Shown here: positions 7,950 through 17,029 of the stretch, in pieces | Layout: the number at the start of each line of letters is the position of its first letter | How positions within the stretch are numbered: position 1 is the first letter of the stretch | Assembly (NCBI GenBank): GCA_021772055.1 | Contig: JAETNR010000009.1 | Coordinates: forward strand, 1 to 64,000 | DNA: 64,000 nt | Reading direction: 5' to 3' | From: Blautia sp. | GTDB taxonomy: Bacteria > Bacillota > Clostridia > Lachnospirales > Lachnospiraceae | Position numbers and translations under genes: made by a program | Notes under the pieces: model-generated | What the model saw: only the letters and a program-made list of their open reading frames with translations | What the model was told of the DNA's origin: nothing | The model's database searches: none

Positions 7950-9704
7950 ATGAAAGTTGTAGTAGGGCAGGGAAGCTGTGGTATTGCTACCGGTGCGAAG
8001 AAAACCTCTAATGAATTCGAAAGAATCATTGCAGAAAAAAATCTGACAAACGTTGTGGTTGATAAGACCGGTTGTATCGGTACCTGTTATCTGGAGCCGA
8101 TCGTAGACGTTTACAATGACGAAGGCGCACTGGAAGCCAGATATGTAAAATGTACAACGGATAAAGTTTTAAGGATTGTTGAGGAGCATCTGATGGGCGG
8201 CAAGCCTGTAGAAGAATATGTGATTCCTGAGGAGGATGAGGCTTTCTTATCCCAGCAGCAGAGAATCGTTCTTCGCAACTGCGGACAGATCAATCCTGAG
8301 AAGATCGAAGAATATATTGCAGTAGGCGGATATGAGGCGGCCAGAAAAGCAATCACCTCCATGACTCCTGATGAAGTTATTGAGGAGATCAAGGTTTCCG
8401 GCCTTCGCGGACGCGGCGGCGCAGGATTCCCCACATGGTTTAAATGGAATGCTATCAAATCCAACAAAGGCGCACAGAAATACATGGTATGTAATGCTGA
8501 CGAGGGTGACCCGGGTGCATTCATGGACCGTTCCGTTTTGGAAGGTGACCCCCACTCTCTGTTGGAAGGTATGATCATCGGCGGTTTCGCAGCAGGTGCT
8601 ACCGAGGGTATCATTTACTGCCGTGCCGAGTATCCTCTTGCTATCGCACGTCTGGAGATCGCCATGGCGCAGGCCAGAGAAAAAGGCTATCTGGGCCAGA
8701 ACCTGTTTGGAACAGGCTTTAACTTTGATATCCGTATTAAGGCAGGTGCAGGTGCGTTCGTATGCGGTGAGGAAACCGCACTGATCGCTTCTCTGGAAGG
8801 CGAGCGCGGTATGCCTCGTCTGAAACCTCCGTTCCCGGCAGCTAAGGGATACTGGAAGCTTCCAACCAATATCAATAATGTAGAAACCTATGCGAACGTT
8901 GCATGGATCATGGCTAACGGCGGACAGGCCTTTGCGGACAGAGGCGCAGAGAAGTCCAAAGGCTCCAAGGTATTTGCTCTTGCAGGTAAGATCAAGAAGG
9001 GCGGCCTTGTAGAAGTACCGATGGGTATGACTCTCCGTGAGGTTATCTACAATATCGGTGGCGGAATTAAAAATGATAAGGAATTCAAGGCTGTTCAGAT
9101 GGGCGGTCCATCCGGCGGATGTATTCCGGCACAGCTCATTGATACTCCTGTTACATACGAAGATATTAACAAGACAGGTGCTATCGTTGGTTCAGGCGGT
9201 ATGATCGTTATGGACGAGGATACCTGTATGGTAGATATGGCCCGTTTCTTCCTGGATTTCACCAGAAAAGAGTCCTGCGGCAAATGTAACTACTGCCGTA
9301 TCGGTACCAAGAGGATGCTGGAGATCCTTGAGCGGATCACCAAAGGTGAAGGTAAAGACGGTGATATTGAGCTTCTGGAAGAACTTGCAGGCAAGATCAA
9401 AGACGGTGCAATGTGCGGTCTTGGCCAGACAGCTCCAAACCCTGTACTTACCACCATCCGTTATTTCCGCAACGAGTATGAAGACCATATTTACAATCAT
9501 AAATGTACAGCAAAATCCTGTAAGGCTCTGATTCATTATGAGATCACAGACGACTGCAAGGGCTGCGGCAAGTGTAAGAGAAATTGTCCGGTGAATGCGA
9601 TCAGCGGTGATAAGAAACAGGTTCATACCATTGATCCGAATGTATGTATCAAGTGCGGCAAGTGCGAAGAAAACTGTGCATTTGGTGCAGTGAAGAGAGT
9701 TTAA
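7950..9704 (+). CDS. NuoF-like NADH/FMN subunit with extra ferredoxin domain
   Basis: A 584-residue subunit like HydB/HndC. An N-terminal thioredoxin-like [2Fe-2S] domain (CGIATGA, TGCIGTCYLEP) precedes the NuoF core with the NADH/FMN loops GLRGRGGAGFPT and CNADEGDPGAFMDRS, then GAGAFVCGEETALIASLEG. The N3 [4Fe-4S] motif is SCGKCNYCRIG with a later Cys in MCGLG. The C-terminus adds two [4Fe-4S] sites (CKGCGKCKRNC, CIKCGKCEENC). It takes hydride from NADH at FMN, the likely bifurcation site in this class. AGGAGG precedes the ATG. Codon use suggests high expression. Confidence 0.95.
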   Translation: MKVVVGQGSCGIATGAKKTSNEFERIIAEKNLTNVVVDKTGCIGTCYLEPIVDVYNDEGALEARYVKCTTDKVLRIVEEHLMGGKPVEEYVIPEEDEAFLSQQQRIVLRNCGQINPEKIEEYIAVGGYEAARKAITSMTPDEVIEEIKVSGLRGRGGAGFPTWFKWNAIKSNKGAQKYMVCNADEGDPGAFMDRSVLEGDPHSLLEGMIIGGFAAGATEGIIYCRAEYPLAIARLEIAMAQAREKGYLGQNLFGTGFNFDIRIKAGAGAFVCGEETALIASLEGERGMPRLKPPFPAAKGYWKLPTNINNVETYANVAWIMANGGQAFADRGAEKSKGSKVFALAGKIKKGGLVEVPMGMTLREVIYNIGGGIKNDKEFKAVQMGGPSGGCIPAQLIDTPVTYEDINKTGAIVGSGGMIVMDEDTCMVDMARFFLDFTRKESCGKCNYCRIGTKRMLEILERITKGEGKDGDIELLEELAGKIKDGAMCGLGQTAPNPVLTTIRYFRNEYEDHIYNHKCTAKSCKALIHYEITDDCKGCGKCKRNCPVNAISGDKKQVHTIDPNVCIKCGKCEENCAFGAVKRV

Positions 9705-9719
9705 TAGGAGGTGCAGACT

Positions 9720-12700
9720 GTGAATAAATTCAGATTAAATATCGACGGCAAAGAGGTCTACGGACTTCCGGGACAGACAATTCTTGAAGTTTGCAGAGAG
9801 AATGATATTTTCATTCCTACTCTTTGTTATGATGAGAGAACAGAAATTTACGGCGCATGCGGTCTGTGTATGGTAGAGTGGGAAGGAAGTCCCAAGCTTT
9901 GGAAAGCCTGTGCAACAGAGATTGCTCCAAATATGGTGATCCGTACCAATACCCCGCGTGTCATTGAATCCAGGAAGACAAACCTGGAACTTCTTCTTTC
10001 CAACCACAAGGGCGACTGCCGTCCTCCGTGTATGCTGGCATGTCCAGCAGGTACTGACTGCCAGGGCTATGTAGGCCTGATTGCCAACGGCCAGTATGAA
10101 GAAGCAATCAAACTGATCAGAGAAAATATCCCGCTTCCGGGCGCAATCGGACGTGTCTGCCCGCATCCATGTGAAAAAGCATGCCGCCGCGGCCTTGTGG
10201 ATGAGCCGATTGCAATTGCAAACCTTAAGAGATTTGCAGCAGATACCGATGAATTCGGGGAAGATCCTTTTGTACCGGAGTGCGAGCCGGATACAGGAAA
10301 GAACGTTGCCATCATCGGCGGTGGCCCTTATGGTATTTCCATGGCATATTTCCTTCGCCAGTTAGGACATGACGTTACGATTTATGAGGCAATGCCGAAG
10401 CTTGGTGGTATGCTCCGCTACGGTATTCCGGAATATCGTCTTCCGAAGGAAGTCCTTGACGAAGAAATCGCTGTTCTGGAAAAAATGGGCGTAACCATGG
10501 TAACCAACACCAAGATCGGTGAGGATATTTCCTTCGAAGCAATTAAGAGAGACTTTGATGCCGTATGTATCGGTATCGGTGCATGGGTATCCACAGGCGT
10601 TCGCTGCAAGGGCGAGGACGCAGAGGGTGTGATCGGCGGTATTGACTTCCTGCGTAAGGTTGTCCGCAATGAGAAGATCGACCTTGGGGAAAATGTAGCT
10701 ATCGTAGGCGGCGGTAATACTGCAATGGATGCATGCCGTACAGCAGTACGTCTCGGCGCAAAGAAGGTTTACAACATCTACAGAAGAACCAAAGACGAAA
10801 TGCCTGCAGATATGATTGAGATTGAAGAGGCAGAAGAGGAAGGCGTAATCTTCCTGAACCTGACCAATCCTCTGGAGATCATTTCTGATGAAAGCGGCCA
10901 CTGCCGTCAGATGGTACTTCAGGTAATGAAGCTTGGTGAGCCGGATGCATCCGGACGTCGTGCTCCTGTTCCTGTAGAGGGTGAGACCAAGACCATTGAT
11001 GTGGATACTGTAATCCTGGCAATCGGTCAGAAAGTAAACGCAGCCGGAATCGAAGGCGTAGAGCTTACCAGAAAGGGCGGCATTGTTTACGACAAAGATA
11101 CTTATATGACTGCGATCCCAGGCGTATTTGCCGGCGGTGACTGCGGTAATGATAAGATTTCCATTGCTGTTGAGTCTATTGGAGACGCAAAGAAGAGCTG
11201 TGATATCGTAGATGCTTATCTGCGGGGCGAAGAAATCAAATATGAGCCAAACTATTATGTGACCAAGAAGGACGTAACTCCGGCTACTTTTGAAGACCGT
11301 GAGAGAATGTGCCGTCCGACTATGGAGCAGCTCAACGCAGAAGAAAGAAAAGACAACTTTACAGAAGTAGTATTCGGATATGACGAGGAGCAGGCTCTTG
11401 AAGAGGCTCACCGCTGTCTGGAATGCGGATGTAAGGACTATTTCGAGTGTAAGCTGATTTCCTATGCAAATATGTATGGCGTAGAGCCGGATCGTTTTGC
11501 AGGAGACATTAATGAAGTGGATTATAAGGATGAGCATCTGTTCATCTTGAGAGACCCCAATAAGTGTATTCTCTGCGGACTTTGTGTTCGTGCCTGTGAC
11601 GAGGTTATGGGCGTAGGTGCACTGGGTCTGGTGAACCGTGGATTTGATACGGTTGTAAAACCGGCTCTGGAACAGCCGTTATCCGAAACAGGATGTATTT
11701 CCTGCGGCCAATGTGTAAGTGTCTGTCCGACAGGCGCTCTGCAGGAAAGACTGTCCCTGGAGAAATCCGTTCCTCTTGCAACAGAAGTTACCGATACCAC
11801 CTGTGCACACTGCTCCGTTGGCTGCTCCATTCATCTGGAAACCTACGGCGATATGCTGGTGAAATCTGTTCCGGATAAAGAGGGTGCCGTAAACAAAGGC
11901 CTTCTTTGCGGACGGGGTAAATTCGGTTTCGACTGTGCAGTAATGGAAGACAAGCTTCTTGACCCAATGGCAAGAAAGAATGGCGAGCTGACAGAAGTAG
12001 ATTATCATGAGGCATTTGTTCTGGTTGCTAAGAAAGCAGAAGCACTTGCTGCAAAATACGGCAAGGATGCAGTTGCTGTAGCGATTTCTGACAGATACAC
12101 CAATGAAGAAGCTTATGTGATCAAGAAATTTGCTGATGAGATCGGTGCTAAGACACTTTGCTTTAACAACAGAGAGAGCGGACTTGAAAAGGTTCTGGGT
12201 GTAAATGCTTCTCCAAATACCATTGATGAGCTGCTTAGTGCAGAAGTGATCCTCTGCGCAGGCTTCATTGCAAAAGAGAACCAGGTAATCCGTCTGAAAC
12301 TGAAGCAGGCTGCTAAGAATGGTGCAAAAGTAATCCTGGTAAATCCGGAAGGATATGAGCAGGATCATATGAGCTTTGCATATAAGACTATTACCACAAG
12401 CAACAGTCTTGCATTCTTCAAGGGCGTTGCAAAGGCTCTGGTTGATATGGGCAAGGGTGCAGGAATGGAAGGCTATGATGCATTCAAGGCTTCCGTGGAA
12501 GGCGCTTCTGTCTGCGATGAAGTAAAAGCGGTTGCAGAAGCTTATGCTAATGCTAAGAAAGCAATGATCGTATTCCAGCAGAACGTGGTTACTACAGAGG
12601 CTGCTGCACTCCTTTCCGATATTGCGGTTGTATCCGGACACATTGGCAAAGCACGTGACGGTATCCTTCAGCTGAAGGCTAAGAATAACAGCCAGGGTCT

Positions 12701-13223
12701 TATTGATCTGGGCGTAACTGCAGGTGCTGAGGCTATGGAAGGTGTGAAAGCACTTCTGGTATTCGGTGAGGATGTTCCTGCAGATGCATTGAAAGAGCTT
12801 GTATTCCTGATGGTATGTGATACCCATATGACAGAAACTGCTAAGATGGCAGATGTTGTGATTCCGGGAACCGGATTTGCATCTACATACGGTACCTTCA
12901 CCAATACGGAACGCAGACTGCAGCCGGTAGAGCAGGCAATCGAAGAGGATGTAGTATTTACCAACTGGGAAGTTGCAGCAGAGCTGGCTCACGTTTATGA
13001 AATCGAAATGCCATTTGATGATGTAGAAGACATTTCCGATGAGATGAATGAGGTTCTTCCTGCTTACCGTTATGCGGAAATGGGTGAGATCTATGGCGGC
13101 ATTCTGGAATGCAAGGGTGCAAAACTTGTTGCTGTAGAAGATGCGGCACTGGTTGCTCCTTTGAAATGCACAGATCATCTTATGAATATGATCGATGAGA
13201 GACTGCCGAAGGCTTCCAAATAA
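9720..13223 (+). CDS. GltD-NuoG fusion subunit, probable Stn-type transhydrogenase
   Basis: A 1167-residue iron-sulfur flavoprotein. In order: [2Fe-2S] ferredoxin (1-75); GltD-type Cys cluster (about 100-165); FAD site IIGGGPYG (near 197) and NADP(H) site IVGGGNTAMD (near 330) with YRR; a Cys-rich stretch; two [4Fe-4S] motifs (CILCGLCVRAC near 615, CISCGQCVSVC); a NuoG-type cluster (CAHCSVGC near 695); and a molybdopterin-oxidoreductase-like fold with no obvious active-site Cys/Sec. The [FeFe]-hydrogenase H-cluster motifs are absent. With the two preceding genes this fits Stn-type transhydrogenases (NADH, ferredoxin, NADP). GTG 9720 is chosen because AGGAGG (9706-9711) overlaps the GTG at 9711. 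Confidence 0.82.
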   Translation: MNKFRLNIDGKEVYGLPGQTILEVCRENDIFIPTLCYDERTEIYGACGLCMVEWEGSPKLWKACATEIAPNMVIRTNTPRVIESRKTNLELLLSNHKGDCRPPCMLACPAGTDCQGYVGLIANGQYEEAIKLIRENIPLPGAIGRVCPHPCEKACRRGLVDEPIAIANLKRFAADTDEFGEDPFVPECEPDTGKNVAIIGGGPYGISMAYFLRQLGHDVTIYEAMPKLGGMLRYGIPEYRLPKEVLDEEIAVLEKMGVTMVTNTKIGEDISFEAIKRDFDAVCIGIGAWVSTGVRCKGEDAEGVIGGIDFLRKVVRNEKIDLGENVAIVGGGNTAMDACRTAVRLGAKKVYNIYRRTKDEMPADMIEIEEAEEEGVIFLNLTNPLEIISDESGHCRQMVLQVMKLGEPDASGRRAPVPVEGETKTIDVDTVILAIGQKVNAAGIEGVELTRKGGIVYDKDTYMTAIPGVFAGGDCGNDKISIAVESIGDAKKSCDIVDAYLRGEEIKYEPNYYVTKKDVTPATFEDRERMCRPTMEQLNAEERKDNFTEVVFGYDEEQALEEAHRCLECGCKDYFECKLISYANMYGVEPDRFAGDINEVDYKDEHLFILRDPNKCILCGLCVRACDEVMGVGALGLVNRGFDTVVKPALEQPLSETGCISCGQCVSVCPTGALQERLSLEKSVPLATEVTDTTCAHCSVGCSIHLETYGDMLVKSVPDKEGAVNKGLLCGRGKFGFDCAVMEDKLLDPMARKNGELTEVDYHEAFVLVAKKAEALAAKYGKDAVAVAISDRYTNEEAYVIKKFADEIGAKTLCFNNRESGLEKVLGVNASPNTIDELLSAEVILCAGFIAKENQVIRLKLKQAAKNGAKVILVNPEGYEQDHMSFAYKTITTSNSLAFFKGVAKALVDMGKGAGMEGYDAFKASVEGASVCDEVKAVAEAYANAKKAMIVFQQNVVTTEAAALLSDIAVVSGHIGKARDGILQLKAKNNSQGLIDLGVTAGAEAMEGVKALLVFGEDVPADALKELVFLMVCDTHMTETAKMADVVIPGTGFASTYGTFTNTERRLQPVEQAIEEDVVFTNWEVAAELAHVYEIEMPFDDVEDISDEMNEVLPAYRYAEMGEIYGGILECKGAKLVAVEDAALVAPLKCTDHLMNMIDERLPKASK

Positions 13224-13253
13224 TCGGACTTTCTTAACTGTATGAAAAAATGA

Positions 13254-13276
13254 CAGTTCAGTTTTGGACTGAACTG
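13254..13276. repeat. 9-bp inverted repeat after the redox operon
   Basis: CAGTTCAGT (13254-13262) and ACTGAACTG (13268-13276) with a TTTGG loop. No T-run follows; an A-rich stretch and a second, longer hairpin come next. It may be part of a tandem terminator. Confidence 0.55.
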
Positions 13277-13284
13277 AAATGAAA

Positions 13285-13322
13285 AAATGTCCCTGTACGG
13301 TTTGGGCTGTACAGGGGCATTT
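13285..13322 (+). terminator. Intrinsic terminator of the redox operon
   Basis: CCCTGTAC (13291-13298) pairs with GTACAGGG (13309-13316), and the stem extends outward through AAAATG with CATTTT. The A-run on the left and T-run on the right make it a likely bidirectional terminator. Confidence 0.75.
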
Positions 13323-13350
13323 TGTGCTTATGATGCCAATTCGGAATCTA

Positions 13351-13379
13351 TTGTATCTTTTTGGAATTTGTGTTATAAT
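13351..13379 (+). promoter_or_regulatory. Promoter of uppP
   Basis: TTGTAT at 13351-13356, a 17-nt spacer and TATAAT at 13374-13379. It lies inside the apparent long open frame ahead of uppP, which supports the internal ATG at 13465 as the true start. Confidence 0.7.
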
Positions 13380-13464
13380 ATTGCACATCATCGGTTCGTG
13401 TTCAGCAAAATTTATTGAAAAATTTATAGATTGTTTTTTCGAAACCCAGGAAAAGGAAAAGATT

Positions 13465-14343
13465 ATGTCAGCTTTTTTTGCAATCATATTAGGAATTGTT
13501 CAGGGAATTACGGAATTTCTTCCGGTCAGCAGCTTTGGGCATGTGGCAGTCCTGGAAAAGTATTGGGGAATCTCCCGAGGTTGCGGTGCTCTTTTTGAGG
13601 CCATGCTTCATCTCGGCACCCTTTTTGCTGTTTATATGGCATTTCGGAAGGATATCCGGAGAGTTTGCGTAGAATTTCTCGGAATAATTGCAGATCTTAT
13701 AGGAAATCTGAATTTATACATTCATAACAGAAGAACAGAAGAACAGCTTCATTATGCGAAGGTGATCACCAGCAGTTACCGCAGATTTGCAGTGCTGATC
13801 ATGATTTCCATGATTCCGACTGCTGCCATTGGCTATATCTGCAGGCGCCTGGTTGTAAGAAGCGCCCTTTCCTCTCTGGTAGCGGGAATCGGAATGCTGA
13901 TCACAGGGATTATCCTTCTGGTAACAGACATGGGAAAAGCCGGCGGGACGAGATCAGCCAGGGAGGTTTCCTATGATCACGCAATGTGGCTTGGAATCTG
14001 TCAGGGAATCTCTGTATTTCCCGGATTTTCCAGGAGCGGTCTTACGATCTGTATGGCTTTGCTCTTTGGGTTCAGCAGGACTTATGCGGTTAAATTTTCT
14101 TATATTATGTCTATTCCGGCAGTGGCTGGGGCTTTTTTTATGGAACTGGGCGAATTTACTTCTCCGTCTATGAGCCTGGAGCTGGGATTTGACTTCGTTC
14201 TGGGAATGCTGGCATCTGCGGTGACTGGCTATTTTTGTGCACGTTTTTTGCTGCGGCTGGTACATAGAATGAAATTCCGCTACTTTGCATATTATTGTTT
14301 TCTGGCAGGCATGATCGCACTGGCCGGCAGTTATCTGGTTTAG
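13465..14343 (+). CDS. uppP: Undecaprenyl-diphosphate phosphatase UppP/BacA
   Basis: A 292-residue integral membrane enzyme that recycles the undecaprenyl carrier by removing a phosphate, needed for cell wall synthesis and giving bacitracin tolerance. Both family motifs are present: GITEFLPVSSFGH near the N-terminus and FPGFSRSGLTI in the second half, with several hydrophobic helices. The frame is open from 13279, but those codons overlap the terminator and promoter, so ATG 13465 (AGGAAAAGGAAAAG upstream) is the start. It is followed 22 nt later by ftsK, perhaps as an operon. Confidence 0.93.
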   Translation: MSAFFAIILGIVQGITEFLPVSSFGHVAVLEKYWGISRGCGALFEAMLHLGTLFAVYMAFRKDIRRVCVEFLGIIADLIGNLNLYIHNRRTEEQLHYAKVITSSYRRFAVLIMISMIPTAAIGYICRRLVVRSALSSLVAGIGMLITGIILLVTDMGKAGGTRSAREVSYDHAMWLGICQGISVFPGFSRSGLTICMALLFGFSRTYAVKFSYIMSIPAVAGAFFMELGEFTSPSMSLELGFDFVLGMLASAVTGYFCARFLLRLVHRMKFRYFAYYCFLAGMIALAGSYLV

Positions 14344-14365
14344 AATAAGGGAGGGAGCCAATCGA

Positions 14366-16990
14366 ATGGCAGTTTCAAAAAGTCAAAAAGGCAAACGTAA
14401 AACAACATCAAAAAGCAGAGCACAGAAGAAATCTGTATCCAGCGGCTTTCAGACAGAAATTATCCTGCTGATCATATTAGCGGCAGCCATTATCCTGATG
14501 ATCAGTAACTTCGGGCTTGGGGGACTTGTGGGAAACGCCATCAGTACCTTCTCTTTTGGTACAGTGGGAATTCTTGCATACGCTTTCCCTGTCTTTCTTT
14601 TTGTAGGTTCGGCATTTCTGATTTCCAACAGAAGAAACCCACTTGCCTACAAGAAGGTTCTGGCGGCCGTTGTATTTTTTATTTTTTTGTGCGGATTTAT
14701 TCAGCTTATTACAGAAGGCTATATGAAAAGTACTACGTTACTGGATTATTATGCCATCAGCTCAGATTACAGAACAGGAGGCGGGCTGATCGGAGGGGCA
14801 ATCTGTATTTCCACGACCTCAGCTTTTGGCGTCTGGGGGGGATATGTGATCATCATTCTGGTACTCCTGGTCTGCCTGATCCTTATTACCCAGCGTTCCT
14901 TCTTTGAATTTCTGGAAGGAATCGGAATGCTTTTTGTGAATATGGTAAAAGGCGGCCAGAACCGTTATGCGGAAGGCAGGCCGGAGAGAGAACGGAAGAA
15001 AGAGCAAAAAGCACTGGAGAGGCGCAGACTGAAAGAGGAGCGTCAGGCGGAACGCCTTCGGGAACTGGAGGAAGCCCTGGCAGAGGAGGAAGACTCCCAT
15101 GAATTTTTGGAAGGAACCGATCTGAAACATACGGAAAAATCCAGGAGAAAGACGGCAAAAAGAACCGCGGCTTCGGAGAAAAAGGAAGAACCGGATCCTA
15201 TTACTGCGGATAACAGAAAATCCAGACAGAGGCAGGTGGAACTCAGAATCCAGCGTTCCCAGCCTGCGGAACCGGAAGAGAATCTGTCTGAGGACTTTTG
15301 GGAAGAACCGCCTGTGGAGACAATTTCTGCAGAGAAAGATTTCGCAGAGACTCTTATGGAAAGAGAGCCTGTTTCGAAGGGCTATGCCCAGGAGGAGACA
15401 GAGCCCCCTTTTCAGGAGGAGAAGGAGAAGAAGCCTTCGAAAAATCCAAAATCTTCCCAGAGTGAAATTGAGAATGGCATCCGAAATATTGACCATGAGA
15501 TCAACAGCCAACAGCCTCCGGTACCGAAAGTTTACCATTTTCCACCCCTGAAGCTTTTGAAGCGCGGGGACGGTAAGTCTCAGGGCGATTCGGATGAATA
15601 TCTGCGCAAGACTGCCCAGAAGCTTCAGGATACGCTTCATAATTTCGGTGTAAATGTAACGGTAACCAATGTAAGCTGCGGTCCTACAGTTACAAGATAT
15701 GAGCTTCAGCCGGAGATGGGGGTAAAGGTCAGCAAAATTGTGGGGCTTGCAGATGACATTAAACTGAATCTTGCAACTCCGGATATTCGTATTGAAGCTC
15801 CTATTCCCGGAAAGGCTGCCGTTGGAATTGAAGTCCCCAATAAAGAAAACAGTGCAGTAATGCTTCGCGACCTTTTGCAGTCCAGAGAGTTCCAGGAAGC
15901 AAAATCCAAACTGGCTTTTGCAGCCGGAAAGGATATTGCCGGAAAACCTGTAGTAGCGGATATTGCCAAAATGCCTCATCTGCTGATTGCAGGTGCAACC
16001 GGATCCGGCAAATCCGTCTGCATTAACACATTGATCGTCAGTATCCTTTATAAAGCAAAACCGGATGAGGTTAAGATGATCATGATTGACCCGAAGGTGG
16101 TGGAATTAAGCGTCTATAACGGAATTCCCCATTTGTTCATTCCTGTGGTCACAGACCCCAAAAAGGCAGCGGGTGCGTTAAACTGGGCAGTTTCGGAAAT
16201 GACTTCCCGTTATAATACCTTTGCGGAGTACAGTGTGAGGAATTTAGAGGAATATAATAAAAAGGTAGAAAATATGCGGATTCCGGAGGGAGAAGTGCGC
16301 CCTCCCAAAATGCCTCAGATCGTCATTATCGTAGACGAGCTTGCAGACCTTATGATGGTGGCCCCGGGAGAAGTGGAGGATGCCATCTGCCGTCTGGCAC
16401 AGCTTGCCCGCGCTGCGGGCATCCATTTGATCATCGCTACCCAGCGTCCTTCCGTAAACGTAATTACCGGATTGATCAAAGCCAATATGCCCTCCCGTAT
16501 TGCATTCTCCGTATCCTCCGGCGTGGATTCCAGAACCATTCTGGATATGAACGGGGCGGAGAAACTCCTTGGAAAGGGGGATATGCTCTTTTATCCTCAG
16601 GGATATCAGAAGCCTGCCCGTTTGCAGGGCGCTTTTGTTTCGGATGAAGAGGTCAGCAGCATTGTGGACTTTTTGTCCGATAAGAACCCCGGGGTGGAAT
16701 ATGATGCAAAAATCGAACAACAGATGAATACTGTCAGCCTGCCGGGAAGCGGAGGCGGAAGCGATGAGCGGGATATCCACTTTGAAGAGGCAGGCAGATT
16801 CATTATTGAAAAAGAAAAAGCATCTATCGGAATGCTTCAGAGAATGTTTAAGATTGGGTTTAACAGAGCTGCCCGTATTATGGATCAGCTTTGTGATGCA
16901 GGGGTTGTCGGACCGGAAGAGGGGACGAAGCCCAGAAAGGTATTGATGACAATGGAAGAATTCCAGAACTATATGGAAGAACACCTGTAG
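14366..16990 (+). CDS. FtsK/SpoIIIE family DNA translocase
   Basis: An 874-residue septal DNA pump. The N-terminus carries a basic stretch and about four membrane helices (30-190), then a charged Glu/Lys/Arg-rich linker (about 200-390), the alpha/beta motor with Walker A GATGSGKS (543-550) and Walker B IVIIVDELADLMM, and a C-terminal winged-helix gamma domain that would read KOPS/SRS-type polarity sequences. It moves chromosome DNA through the division or sporulation septum. GGGAGG precedes the ATG. Whether it is the sole family member is not visible here. Confidence 0.95.
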   Translation: MAVSKSQKGKRKTTSKSRAQKKSVSSGFQTEIILLIILAAAIILMISNFGLGGLVGNAISTFSFGTVGILAYAFPVFLFVGSAFLISNRRNPLAYKKVLAAVVFFIFLCGFIQLITEGYMKSTTLLDYYAISSDYRTGGGLIGGAICISTTSAFGVWGGYVIIILVLLVCLILITQRSFFEFLEGIGMLFVNMVKGGQNRYAEGRPERERKKEQKALERRRLKEERQAERLRELEEALAEEEDSHEFLEGTDLKHTEKSRRKTAKRTAASEKKEEPDPITADNRKSRQRQVELRIQRSQPAEPEENLSEDFWEEPPVETISAEKDFAETLMEREPVSKGYAQEETEPPFQEEKEKKPSKNPKSSQSEIENGIRNIDHEINSQQPPVPKVYHFPPLKLLKRGDGKSQGDSDEYLRKTAQKLQDTLHNFGVNVTVTNVSCGPTVTRYELQPEMGVKVSKIVGLADDIKLNLATPDIRIEAPIPGKAAVGIEVPNKENSAVMLRDLLQSREFQEAKSKLAFAAGKDIAGKPVVADIAKMPHLLIAGATGSGKSVCINTLIVSILYKAKPDEVKMIMIDPKVVELSVYNGIPHLFIPVVTDPKKAAGALNWAVSEMTSRYNTFAEYSVRNLEEYNKKVENMRIPEGEVRPPKMPQIVIIVDELADLMMVAPGEVEDAICRLAQLARAAGIHLIIATQRPSVNVITGLIKANMPSRIAFSVSSGVDSRTILDMNGAEKLLGKGDMLFYPQGYQKPARLQGAFVSDEEVSSIVDFLSDKNPGVEYDAKIEQQMNTVSLPGSGGGSDERDIHFEEAGRFIIEKEKASIGMLQRMFKIGFNRAARIMDQLCDAGVVGPEEGTKPRKVLMTMEEFQNYMEEHL

Positions 16991-17029
16991 GTTTGGAACT
17001 CTATCTTTATATGGAAGGAAGTGCTTCCT

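Noticed and set aside
9711-13223. Third redox subunit as an [FeFe]-hydrogenase or formate dehydrogenase
   Set aside because: The H-cluster motifs (TSCxP-type) and a Moco Cys/Sec active site are not visible; GltD- and NuoG-like domains are.
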